Shown piece by piece: positions 1 to 6,677 of a stretch of DNA of 14,913 bases. Both the position numbers and the translations under genes were made by a program. The first letter of the stretch is position 1. Every line of letters starts with the position of its first letter. The notes under the pieces are model-generated. The model was not told where the DNA came from. It worked only from the letters and a program-made list of their open reading frames with translations, and made no database searches. The stretch is from JAZTZP01 sp045637525 (lineage in GTDB: Bacteria; Bacillota; Clostridia; UBA1381). The stretch covers positions 1 to 14,913 of the forward strand of contig JAZTZP010000071.1 in NCBI GenBank assembly GCA_045637525.1, in the 5' to 3' direction.

Positions 1-104
1 GTCCCGACTCAATAAATAAACTTGCGCGGCTCTGCTCCTTGCCGCGCGGCTGAGCGCACGGAGGGGATCCAAGGGGGCGAGTCAAGCCCCTTTGGGGTTT
101 TGGT

Positions 105-127
105 GCCGCTTTTGACGTAAAAGCGGC
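105..127. repeat. Perfect 9-bp inverted repeat (hairpin) in the G+C-rich block
   Basis: GCCGCTTTT at 105-113 and AAAAGCGGC at 119-127 pair perfectly across the 5-nt loop GACGT. It lies next to a second stem at 69-95 in which CCCC (87-90) could instead pair with GGGG (94-97), followed by TTTT. That gives two mutually exclusive short folds. The following bases are not T-rich, so termination is doubtful. Function unknown. Confidence 0.55.
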
Positions 128-133
128 GTGTGC

Positions 134-163
134 TTGCGCAATTCGATAAGTAATTGCTATAAT
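134..163 (+). promoter_or_regulatory. Candidate distal promoter with extended -10
   Basis: TATAAT at 158-163 is a perfect -10 hexamer preceded by TGC (155-157), the TGn extension. A weak -35-like TTGCGC lies at 134-139 with an 18-nt spacer. If used, it would give a leader of roughly 235 nt before yicC, with hairpins at 204-219, 244-271 and 345-358. A 6-bp inverted repeat, GCAATT/AATTGC (138-143/152-157), overlaps the spacer. The region is A+T rich, so chance matches are likely. Confidence 0.3.
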
Positions 164-203
164 ATTGAGTAAGCATAAAAATTACAAATAAAAATAATTC
201 GCA

Positions 204-234
204 GGGAAATTAACTTCCCGATAAACTATAATTT
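204..234 (-). repeat. Apparent solo end of the AAATTATAGTTTA palindromic repeat family
   Basis: GATAAACTATAATTT at 220-234 is identical to the right arm of the inverted repeat at 14795-14827 and matches the 13-bp right terminal repeat at 8637-8649. Just inside it lies a small palindrome, GGGAA/TTCCC (204-208/215-219), as expected if a hairpin follows the terminal repeat. No clear heptamer array follows, so this is probably a degenerate copy or a solo end. It also contains TATAAT at 227-232. Confidence 0.5.
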
Positions 235-243
235 TATTAGTAA

Positions 244-271
244 ATTCACAAAAAGTAAACTTTTTGTGAAT
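244..271. repeat. Perfect 12-bp inverted repeat in the yicC leader
   Basis: ATTCACAAAAAG (244-255) and CTTTTTGTGAAT (260-271) are perfect complements around a 4-nt loop TAAA. It could be an operator-like palindrome or an RNA hairpin in a long yicC leader. The T run is inside the 3' arm rather than after it, so it does not look like a standard terminator. Confidence 0.55.
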
Positions 272-317
272 AATATTAACTTTGTGTTAACAAACTCTTT
301 TCTTTTCAGAAATTTTA

Positions 318-326
318 TGATATAAT
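318..326 (+). promoter_or_regulatory. Candidate yicC operon promoter (extended -10)
   Basis: TGATATAAT at 318-326 is a TGn plus perfect TATAAT extended -10 element. No good -35 hexamer lies 16-18 nt upstream (the region is T-rich), which is tolerated by extended -10 promoters. Transcription would begin near 333, leaving a leader of about 74 nt that holds the hairpin CACCC-GGTT-GGGTG at 345-358. A further TATAAT at 374-379, 16 nt after TTGGGT (352-357), is a weaker alternative closer to the gene. Confidence 0.45.
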
Positions 327-406
327 ATGAAAGATAGCATAAAACACCCGGTTGGGTGCGAGGTAAAAAAGTATATAATTAAAATTGAAAGGGATGAGTT
401 ATTCCT

Positions 407-1285
407 ATGATAAAAAGTATGACGGGATACGGAAGACAGGAGACTGTCTTGGAGGGAAAAAAGATATTGGCGGAGGTGCGTTCCGTAAATCACAGGTTTT
501 CGGACTATTCAATCAAGCTTCCGAGACATATGCTCTTTTTAGAGGATAAGGTAAGATGCTTAGCCTCTGAGTATATAACGAGAGGTAAGGTTGATATTTA
601 CATAGCGGTGGAAAATTTCGGCGAGGGCGATAAGGAGATTATTTTAAACGAACCGCTTGCTAAAAGCTACCTTGCCGCACTTTATAAGCTGAGAGATTCA
701 TTTGATTTAAGAGATGATATAAGCGTTTCAAGAGTTGCAATGTTTGGAGATGTGTTCAGGGCTGAACGCCGTGAAGAGGATGAAGAACAGCTCTGGAATG
801 AAGTGGGCGGTGTTTTAAAAGAAGCTCTTCAGAAGTTTTCGGATATGAGAAGCCGTGAGGGCGAGAGAATATATAAAGACTTATATGACAGAATAGGTTA
901 TATGAAGTCGATAGCTAAAGAGATTGAAGAACGTGAGCCGGGGATTGTTGCTGATTATGAAAAGCGTTTGTATGATAAGATTAAGGAAACTTTAGGCGAT
1001 ACTCAGATTGACGAAAGCCGCATACTTACGGAAGTGGCTCTGTTTGCCGATAAGGTTGCAATAAATGAAGAACTTGTAAGACTTTCAAGCCATTTTGAGG
1101 AATACTATTCTATTCTTGACAAAAATGAGCCGGCAGGAAGAAAGCTCGATTTTCTTATTCAGGAAATAAACCGCGAAGTGAATACAATAGGCTCAAAGGC
1201 GAATGATATTACCATAAGCAAGAAGGTAGTAGAGCTCAAGGGCGAAATAGAAAAACTTCGCGAACAGATACAGAATGTAGAATAA
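407..1285 (+). CDS. yicC: YicC/YloC family endoribonuclease
   Basis: This encodes a 292-residue protein of the YicC/YloC family, whose characterised members are endoribonucleases acting in mRNA or small-RNA turnover. The family signature MxxSMTGYGR opens the protein (residues 1-10). EVRSVNHRF follows at about 23-31, and the conserved C-terminal block GRKLDFLIQEINREVNTIGSKA lies near 245-266. The middle is long, charged and helical, rich in E, K and R, as expected for the family. Length is typical. The start is fixed by the conserved N-terminus; a GAAAGGGA purine run lies about 13 nt upstream, a slightly long spacing. It is the first gene of the cluster and lies 18 nt before remA, the order seen in many Firmicutes. 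The protein is cytosolic, with no signal peptide or membrane segment. Confidence 0.95.
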   Translation: MIKSMTGYGRQETVLEGKKILAEVRSVNHRFSDYSIKLPRHMLFLEDKVRCLASEYITRGKVDIYIAVENFGEGDKEIILNEPLAKSYLAALYKLRDSFDLRDDISVSRVAMFGDVFRAERREEDEEQLWNEVGGVLKEALQKFSDMRSREGERIYKDLYDRIGYMKSIAKEIEEREPGIVADYEKRLYDKIKETLGDTQIDESRILTEVALFADKVAINEELVRLSSHFEEYYSILDKNEPAGRKLDFLIQEINREVNTIGSKANDITISKKVVELKGEIEKLREQIQNVE

Positions 1286-1303
1286 ACTGAAAGGGACATA
1301 CCA

Positions 1304-1567
1304 ATGAAGCTTATAAATATAGGATTTGGAAACATGGTTTCAACGGGCAGGATAATTTCGATTGTAAGTCCGGAGTCTGCACCGATAAAGAGAATTATAC
1401 GTGAGGGCGAGGACAAGGGTATTCTTATAAACGCTACGTACGGTAGAAGGACGAGGGCGGTTATATTTACCGACAGCGGTCATATAGTATTGTCGGCACT
1501 TCAGCCCGAAACCATAGCAAGCAGAATAGACGCATCAATGAGCGGTGAGGAGGAAGCAAATGCATAA
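1304..1567 (+). CDS. remA: RemA-type DNA-binding regulator (DUF370)
   Basis: An 87-residue protein matching RemA/DUF370 almost end to end: KLINIGFGN (2-10), ISIVSPESAPIKR (18-30), INATYGRRTRAV (42-53) and HIVLSALQPETIASRI near the C-terminus. In Bacillus subtilis RemA activates biofilm-matrix and osmoprotection genes by oligomerising into rings that wrap DNA. The arginines implicated there correspond by alignment to R16, R48 and R49 here, all present. A GAAAGGGA site precedes the ATG. The gene overlaps gmk by 8 nt, so the two are probably translationally coupled. In non-biofilm Clostridia its regulon is not known, so only the family call is firm. Confidence 0.95.
   Translation: MKLINIGFGNMVSTGRIISIVSPESAPIKRIIREGEDKGILINATYGRRTRAVIFTDSGHIVLSALQPETIASRIDASMSGEEEANA
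1547..1553 (+). promoter_or_regulatory. Shine-Dalgarno that fixes the gmk start
   Basis: GAGGAGG at 1547-1553 lies inside the end of remA, 6 nt before the ATG at 1560. An in-frame GTG at 1545 overlaps this site and so cannot be the start. Choosing 1560 gives the typical N-terminus MHKGVLYIISGPSG. Confidence 0.8.
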
Positions 1568-2162
1568 AGGAGTATTATATATTATATCAGGACCGTCGGG
1601 TACGGGAAAGGGTACTGTATGCGCAGAGCTTGCGAAGAATGAAAATGTGTATATTTCAATATCAACAACCTCGCGTGATGTACGAGCCGGGGAAACTCCG
1701 GGAGTGACATATAACTACACAACACCGGCTGACTTTGAAAAAATGATAGACAACGGAGAATTGCTGGAGTGGGCTAAGTACAGCGACAATTATTACGGAA
1801 CTCCGAAAAAGATGGTTGAAGACAAGCTTTTGGAGGGAAAGGACGTAATTCTTGAAATAGAGCCTCAGGGAGCTTTGAAGGTGAAGGCTGTTATTCCTGA
1901 GAGCATAATGATATTTGTAGCACCGCCGTCTATGGTGGAGCTTCGTGACAGACTTGTTAACCGCGGACGTGAGACTGAGGAGCAGATAAAGCAGAGGATT
2001 TCAAATGCCGCATGGGAGTTAGGTCAGGCAGATAAATATAACTATGTGGTAGTAAACGGCGATCTTTCAGAATGTGTGAAGCATATAGAAGGGATAATGC
2101 AGGAAACAAGATTATCAAGAGCTTTTGTGGAAGAGCTTCTTAATCAGTCAGAATGGGAGTGA
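1560..2162 (+). CDS. gmk: Guanylate kinase
   Basis: A 200-residue guanylate kinase that phosphorylates GMP (and dGMP) to GDP with ATP, in the cytosol. The P-loop GPSGTGKGT is at residues 11-19. The GMP-binding segment STTSRDVRAGETPGVTYNY (35-53) holds R39, R42, E45 and Y51. E70 and Y79 (YSDNYYGTP) complete the nucleotide-binding region. VILEIEPQGALKVK (97-110) is the family's D/E-x-QGA motif with Glu where Asp is commoner. The lid carries RLVNRGRETEEQIKQR (131-146). Length is normal. The start overlaps the end of remA by 8 nt and the stop lies 5 nt before the next gene, implying tight translational coupling on both sides. Confidence 0.96.
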   Translation: MHKGVLYIISGPSGTGKGTVCAELAKNENVYISISTTSRDVRAGETPGVTYNYTTPADFEKMIDNGELLEWAKYSDNYYGTPKKMVEDKLLEGKDVILEIEPQGALKVKAVIPESIMIFVAPPSMVELRDRLVNRGRETEEQIKQRISNAAWELGQADKYNYVVVNGDLSECVKHIEGIMQETRLSRAFVEELLNQSEWE

Positions 2163-2167
2163 GTTTT

Positions 2168-3259
2168 ATGAATATATCGGATATAGATAAGAATTTTAAA
2201 GTGGCATCAAATATTGATGAGCCTGATATTAAGTTTTATAACGTAAAGGAAGAACCATTTAATCTTTACGGACTTTATAATCCTGTGGTCGGAACTGATT
2301 TTTCAAGAATACCTGTTGATGTTGCAAAAAATGTAAGCGAAGGCGTGAGCATTTTAAACACCAATACGGCAGGCGGAAGAATAAGGTTTAAAACAAATTC
2401 ACGCTACATAGCAATAAATGTTACGGTTCCGAATTTTTGTGTTATGCCGCATATGACAATGGCAGGAAGCAGCGGATTTGATATGTATGAAAAAACCGAT
2501 AACGGATATATATATTTAAAGACGTTTTATCCGTGGGAGTATAAAAGGGATGAAAACTGGAATTTAGTTTTTGAGAATACGTTTGAGAGAATTATTTACT
2601 TCGATGAGGTAAGAGAGCGTGATCTTATAATCAATTTCCCTCTGTATAATGCGGTAAGCGAGGTTTATGTCGGACTTCAGGGCAATGCGTCTTTAACGGG
2701 CGGAAGCAAGTACCGGGATGTTTTGCCGGTTGTGTATTACGGCTCGTCAATTACTCAGGGCGGATGCGCTTCAAGACCCGGAATGAGCTATAACGACATA
2801 ATTTCAAGAAGGTTTGATATTAATTATATTAATCTCGGATTTTCGGGAAACGGGAAAGGTGAAGAAGCTATTGCAAGATATATTGCGGATTTACCTATGA
2901 GTATTTTTGTATATGATTATGATTATAATGCACCCGATGTGGAGCATCTTAAAAAAACACATAAGCCGATGTTTGATATTATACGTGAGAAAAATCCGGA
3001 TTTGCCGATTATAATGGCGTCAAGACCGAAATATTATCTTTCGGAAGTTGAAATTGAAAGAAGAAATATAATCTATGACACATATAAAGCCGCAAAAAAT
3101 GCAAATGATAACAACGTGTATTTTGTTGACGGGCAGAAGATGTTTGAAATTTTCGGAAAAGATGACTGTACGGTAGACGGCTGTCATCCGACAGATTTAG
3201 GCTTCATGTGTATGGCTGAGGCGTTTGGTAAAGTTATAGAAAAAATATTAAATAAATGA
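2168..3259 (+). CDS. Cytosolic two-domain SGNH/GDSL-family hydrolase
   Basis: A 363-residue protein with an N-terminal beta-rich region (to about 180) followed by an SGNH hydrolase domain. Visible motifs are GFDMY at 103-107, typical of the GxDLY-type N-terminal domain; GSSITQG at 192-198 with Ser194 as predicted nucleophile; GFSGNGKG at 224-231; a DYNAP motif with Asn254; and DGCHP with Asp337 and His340 as the likely catalytic pair. Members of this broad family are esterases or acyl and acetyl hydrolases, often on carbohydrates; the substrate here is unknown. No signal peptide or membrane segment is visible. I chose the ATG at 2168 because GGGAGTGA lies about 8 nt upstream; an in-frame ATG at 2153 inside gmk would add five residues. 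It sits 5 nt after gmk and 31 nt before rpoZ, an unusual place for such a gene. Confidence 0.85.
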   Translation: MNISDIDKNFKVASNIDEPDIKFYNVKEEPFNLYGLYNPVVGTDFSRIPVDVAKNVSEGVSILNTNTAGGRIRFKTNSRYIAINVTVPNFCVMPHMTMAGSSGFDMYEKTDNGYIYLKTFYPWEYKRDENWNLVFENTFERIIYFDEVRERDLIINFPLYNAVSEVYVGLQGNASLTGGSKYRDVLPVVYYGSSITQGGCASRPGMSYNDIISRRFDINYINLGFSGNGKGEEAIARYIADLPMSIFVYDYDYNAPDVEHLKKTHKPMFDIIREKNPDLPIIMASRPKYYLSEVEIERRNIIYDTYKAAKNANDNNVYFVDGQKMFEIFGKDDCTVDGCHPTDLGFMCMAEAFGKVIEKILNK

Positions 3260-3290
3260 GTTTTTCAAAAAAAGAAAGGAATGATTTATT

Positions 3291-3668
3291 ATGATGATAA
3301 AACCGGGAATTAGTGAGTTATCAAGAAGAGTGGACAGCAGATATACATTGGTGACAATGGCGTCTAAGCGTGCACGTATGATTGTTGGAAAGGGAGTAGA
3401 TGACCCGAATCAGGTTATAAAGCCTGTTTCTGAGGCTGTTCGTGAGATTGCAGACGGAAAAGTCGGATATGTAAGACGTACGCCTATCGATCAGCTTAAT
3501 TTTACAGGTCCTGATTTCTATACGGAAAAGCTTTCTGAGGAGTTTGTAAATCCGCAGGTTTCTGAGGCAGAAGCGTCTGTAAATGAGGATGCGGAAATTG
3601 TTAAGGAAAACAAAGAAGAGCCTGAGTATATAATGCCTGAAAGTGTTAATATGCCGGCAAGACAATAA
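3291..3668 (+). CDS. rpoZ: RNA polymerase omega subunit with acidic C-terminal extension
   Basis: The omega subunit helps assemble and stabilise core RNA polymerase by clamping the beta-prime subunit. The omega fold is recognisable in SRYTLVTMASKRARMIV (16-32) and the helix KPVSEAVREIADGKV (44-58). The conserved region ends near residue 70. The remaining 55 residues form an acidic, low-complexity tail rich in E, D, V and S, which makes the 125-residue protein clearly longer than the usual 65-80 of Firmicutes. Two adjacent ATGs (3291 and 3294) are possible starts; AAAGAAAGGA ends 10 nt before the first. The position between gmk and priA supports the call. The tail may be disordered; its role is unknown. 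Confidence 0.9.
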   Translation: MMIKPGISELSRRVDSRYTLVTMASKRARMIVGKGVDDPNQVIKPVSEAVREIADGKVGYVRRTPIDQLNFTGPDFYTEKLSEEFVNPQVSEAEASVNEDAEIVKENKEEPEYIMPESVNMPARQ

Positions 3669-3700
3669 ATAAAATTAAGTGTCGGGAGGATTAGACAGTA

Positions 3701-6127
3701 ATGTATGCCCGTGTGGTAGTTGATAAGCGTACAAAAAGCCTTGATAAGTTTTTCGATTATAAGATTCCGGAGGATATGCAGGTTGAAATCGGAAGCTCTG
3801 TAATTGTACCTTTCGGGCCGAAAAATATTCCTACTGAAGCATATGTCTTTGAGCTTTCCGAAACTACTTCCGCAAAGCGGGTGAAGGAAATTCAGAAGCT
3901 TTCCGGAAAAGGCATAATGTTTGACCGTGCGATGACCGAGGTTATAAAATATATGCGTGAAAAATATCTTTGCCGTTATATAGAGGCTGTTCATGCATGT
4001 GTTCCGGCGGGTACTGAGGTGAAAAGTGTAGAGTATATATGCCTTCTTAATTGTGAAGGTATGAAGTTCTCCGGAAAAAAGAAGGAAATTATCGAATATC
4101 TTTCGGAGAACGGAGGCGTGGCGGAGTATTCAGAGCTTTGCGAAAGGGCAGGAGACATATCTACGCAGGTGCGTGAGATGGTAAACGACGGCGTTTTAAA
4201 AAGAAGCTTTGATGAGACTCGCAGTATAAAAGATAAATACACAACGGTATTATCTCTTGCGGTGTCAGCGGAGGAAGCCGAAAAAACCATAGACAGTATA
4301 AAAAGAAAAGCACCGATGCAGGCAAGAGTCCTTGAGGTTTTGTCCGAGACACAGTTTATAAGCCTAAAGGATATGAAAATGCTTATTGGTGAATGTTCTT
4401 CCGCGGTTAAAACGTTAGAGCTCAGAGGCTTTATTTCAAAGAGTCTTAAGGAGACCTTCAGAGACCCTTATAATATGTATGTAAAGCCGGATACCGAAAA
4501 ACAGCTCACAGATGAACAGAAGGCTGTTCTTTATGATGTGAATAATGCGGTCTTGGACGGACAGTTTAATAAGTTTCTTTTATACGGTGTTACCGGAAGC
4601 GGAAAAACAGAGGTCTTTTTGCAGGCTGTTTCTAAATGTATAAACAGCGGAAAACAAGCGATTGTGCTTGTGCCTGAAATATCGTTAACTCCGCAGACTG
4701 TAAACAGGTTTACTTCAAGATTCGGTGACCGTGTTGCAGTATTTCACAGCGGTTTATCCTTAGGCGAAAAGTTCGACCAATGGAAAAAAATGCGTGACGG
4801 TGTGTGTGATGTGGTTATAGGTGCACGTTCGGCGGTTTTTGCACCGTTTAAGAATGTTGGTATAATAGTAATAGACGAGGAGCATTCGGATACATACAAG
4901 TCTGAAATTGCGCCCAGATATGATGCACGCGAAATTGCTGAGTTCAGAATGCGGGCAGGCTCGGGGGTAGTTCTTTTAGCCAGTGCAACTCCGAGAGTTG
5001 AGGATTATTACAGCACGCAGTGCGGAAAGCTTCGGCTTCTTAAGATGGAAAAACGCTATAATAATAACAGTATGCCGGATATTTATATTACCGATATGCG
5101 TGAAGAGTTAAAGGGCGGAAACAAGTCTATGTTTTCGAGGGTACTCTATGAGGAGATTAAGAAAAATCTTGAAAACGGGGAGCAGACGATACTGTTTTTA
5201 AACAGGCGTGGGTTTTCTACATTTGTAAGCTGTCGCGAATGCGGATTTGTGGCAAGGTGCCCTAACTGTAATATTTCTATGACGTATCATAAGTCGGATG
5301 ATACCTTGCAATGCCATTACTGCGGACACACCATAAAAAATTATACGGTTTGTCCTGAGTGCAGCAGCCGGTATATACGCTATTTCGGTGGCGGCACACA
5401 GCGTGTTGAGGAAGAGGTGAAAAACCTTTTTCCGAAAGCCTCGGTTATACGTATGGATATAGATACTACCGGAAAGAAACAGTCGCATCAGGAGATACTG
5501 AAAAAATTTGAGACGGAAAAGATTGATATTTTAATTGGTACTCAGATGGTATCAAAAGGTCTTGATTTTGAAAATGTTACATTGGTTGGGGTAATATCTG
5601 CTGACACAATGCTTAATATAGATGATTTCAGAAGTGATGAGCGTACTTTCGGTATTTTAGAACAGGTAAGCGGTCGTGCCGGCAGAGGTGCAAAAAAAGG
5701 AAGAGCGGTAATACAGACATACACACCGGAAAACAGCACTATTTTAATGTGTGCTGAGCATGATTATCTCAGCTTTTATGAAAATGAGATAAAGATGCGT
5801 GAGATGATGTGGTATCCGCCGTTTTCCGAAATGATATGCATACAGTTTTCCGGCAGTTCGTTTCAAGTGGTGTCTAACTGCGCAAGATACTTTGTGAAAG
5901 TAATGAATATTAAGCATGCACCGGATGGCGAAAGCAGAATTTTAGGGCCTGTGCCGTGTGCTGTTTCAAAGATAAAGAATAAATACAGATGGCAGGTTAT
6001 TATAAAATGCCGTAATGCTGACTTATTTAACCTTGCTCTGACTGAAGCGAGGGCGGCTTGCGCTAAGTCGGAGCATTATGGGAATGTTGTTGTAGCAATA
6101 GATAAAAATCCGTTGCATATATATTAA
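3701..6127 (+). CDS. priA: Primosomal replication restart helicase PriA (N')
   Basis: An 808-residue superfamily 2 helicase that reloads the replisome at stalled forks. Order of parts: N-terminal DNA-binding region beginning YARVVVDKRTKSLDKFFDY; Walker A GVTGSGKT (296-303); VLVPEISLTPQ (322-332); IGARSAVFAPF (373-383); Walker B/DEEH box (392-395); LASATP (426-431). Eight zinc-binding cysteines follow (C511, C514, C520, C523, C538, C541, C551, C554). Then come GGGTQRVEEE (563-572), IGTQMVSKGLDFENVTLVGV (612-631) and the SGRAGR box (657-662). Length agrees with Firmicute PriA (about 800). GGGAGGA lies 10 nt upstream of the ATG. In many relatives coaBC precedes priA; here rpoZ is directly upstream with a 32-nt gap. 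Confidence 0.97.
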   Translation: MYARVVVDKRTKSLDKFFDYKIPEDMQVEIGSSVIVPFGPKNIPTEAYVFELSETTSAKRVKEIQKLSGKGIMFDRAMTEVIKYMREKYLCRYIEAVHACVPAGTEVKSVEYICLLNCEGMKFSGKKKEIIEYLSENGGVAEYSELCERAGDISTQVREMVNDGVLKRSFDETRSIKDKYTTVLSLAVSAEEAEKTIDSIKRKAPMQARVLEVLSETQFISLKDMKMLIGECSSAVKTLELRGFISKSLKETFRDPYNMYVKPDTEKQLTDEQKAVLYDVNNAVLDGQFNKFLLYGVTGSGKTEVFLQAVSKCINSGKQAIVLVPEISLTPQTVNRFTSRFGDRVAVFHSGLSLGEKFDQWKKMRDGVCDVVIGARSAVFAPFKNVGIIVIDEEHSDTYKSEIAPRYDAREIAEFRMRAGSGVVLLASATPRVEDYYSTQCGKLRLLKMEKRYNNNSMPDIYITDMREELKGGNKSMFSRVLYEEIKKNLENGEQTILFLNRRGFSTFVSCRECGFVARCPNCNISMTYHKSDDTLQCHYCGHTIKNYTVCPECSSRYIRYFGGGTQRVEEEVKNLFPKASVIRMDIDTTGKKQSHQEILKKFETEKIDILIGTQMVSKGLDFENVTLVGVISADTMLNIDDFRSDERTFGILEQVSGRAGRGAKKGRAVIQTYTPENSTILMCAEHDYLSFYENEIKMREMMWYPPFSEMICIQFSGSSFQVVSNCARYFVKVMNIKHAPDGESRILGPVPCAVSKIKNKYRWQVIIKCRNADLFNLALTEARAACAKSEHYGNVVVAIDKNPLHIY

Positions 6128-6128
6128 A

Positions 6129-6142
6129 CAGGCATTTGCCTG
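6129..6142. repeat. Short perfect palindrome after priA
   Basis: CAGGCA (6129-6134) and TGCCTG (6137-6142) pair across TT just after the priA stop. No T-tract follows, so it is not an obvious terminator. The next bases, ATATGCATTTTACG, are A+T rich. It resembles in size the small palindromes of the later arrays, but no heptamer repeat is attached. Confidence 0.35.
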
Positions 6143-6176
6143 ATATGCATTTTACGAAAGGGGTAATAATTATAAA

Positions 6177-6656
6177 ATGGCTATACGTGAAATAAGAACA
6201 AACGGTGATGAGATTCTTTCAAAAAAATGTAAGGTAGTAAAGAATTTTGATGAAAGACTTCACATTTTGATTGATGATATGATTGAGACCATGCGTGAGA
6301 AGGATGGCGCAGGGCTTGCTGCTCCGCAGGTCGGAATTTTGAAAAGAGTGTTTGTTGCTGATGACGGAAATGAGCTTGTTGAAGCGATAAATCCTGAAAT
6401 TGTCTCGGTATCGGGTGAGCAAAGAGGTAAAGAAGGATGTCTCAGCGTTCCGGGTGAATACTATTATGTTACACGACCGTATAAAGTGGTTTTGAAGGCA
6501 CAGGACAGATACGGAAATGAGTTTACAAAAGAAGCAACAGGACTTATGGCACGTGCTTTTTTGCATGAAAGCGATCATCTTGACGGTATTCTTTTCCTGG
6601 AAAAAATGGATGAGTATCAACCGGAGGATGAAGATGAGGAAAATGAGGAAGAATAA
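6177..6656 (+). CDS. def: Peptide deformylase
   Basis: A 159-residue metalloenzyme that removes the N-formyl group from nascent proteins. All three active-site motifs are present: GAGLAAPQVG (44-53), EGCLSVPG with the metal-binding Cys (86-93), and HESDHLDG (129-136) supplying the two metal-binding His residues and the catalytic Glu. The last dozen residues are a very acidic tail of mixed E and D, beyond the catalytic core. AAAGGGG lies about 13 nt before the ATG, a long spacing, but the N-terminus AIREIRTNGDEIL is typical. It is followed 21 nt later by fmt, its functional partner in the formylation-deformylation cycle. Confidence 0.96.
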   Translation: MAIREIRTNGDEILSKKCKVVKNFDERLHILIDDMIETMREKDGAGLAAPQVGILKRVFVADDGNELVEAINPEIVSVSGEQRGKEGCLSVPGEYYYVTRPYKVVLKAQDRYGNEFTKEATGLMARAFLHESDHLDGILFLEKMDEYQPEDEDEENEEE

Positions 6657-6677
6657 GATTTAAGGAAGTGACGTAAG

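Larger units (their letters stand above)
1..406. other. Non-coding region upstream of yicC with a sharp composition change
   Basis: I see no supportable gene in this stretch. Bases 21-130 are about 65% G+C by hand count and packed with inverted repeats. They include GCGCGGC/GCCGCGC at 24-30/41-47, CCAAGGGG/CCCCTTTGG at 69-76/87-95 with one bulged T, and the perfect 9-bp stem GCCGCTTTT/AAAAGCGGC at 105-113/119-127. From about 140 the sequence is very A+T rich and carries candidate promoters, further hairpins and one end of the repeat family seen later in the window. No stem is followed by a convincing T-tract on either strand, so I do not call a terminator. The G+C-rich block could be the tail of an upstream gene region or of a mobile element cut by the window edge; this is inference. 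Confidence 0.6.

Noticed and set aside
1..53. 3' end of a gene entering from the left
   Set aside because: All three forward frames hit a stop within the first 53 bases and nothing in the few residues is recognisable, so no partial gene can be supported.
105..127. Intrinsic terminator of an upstream gene
   Set aside because: A good stem, but the bases after it are GTGTGCTTGC on the + strand and A-rich on the minus strand, so the U-tract is missing.
1545..1559. GTG start giving gmk five extra residues
   Set aside because: The GTG and the following AGGAGG are the ribosome binding site for the ATG at 1560, and the extra residues are not typical of the family.
2153..2167. Earlier ATG for the SGNH hydrolase
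   Set aside because: It lies inside gmk without a clear Shine-Dalgarno at proper spacing, whereas the ATG at 2168 has GGGAG about 8 nt upstream. It cannot be fully excluded.
3321..3994. Long minus-strand frames opposite rpoZ and priA
   Set aside because: They are antisense to strongly conserved genes, have no family motifs and show leucine-, serine- and cysteine-rich shadow composition.
6129..6142. Relic of a heptamer array after priA
   Set aside because: One small palindrome is present, but there is no attached GCGATAT or GTGAAAT repeat and no terminal repeat nearby. A single 6-bp palindrome is too little evidence.
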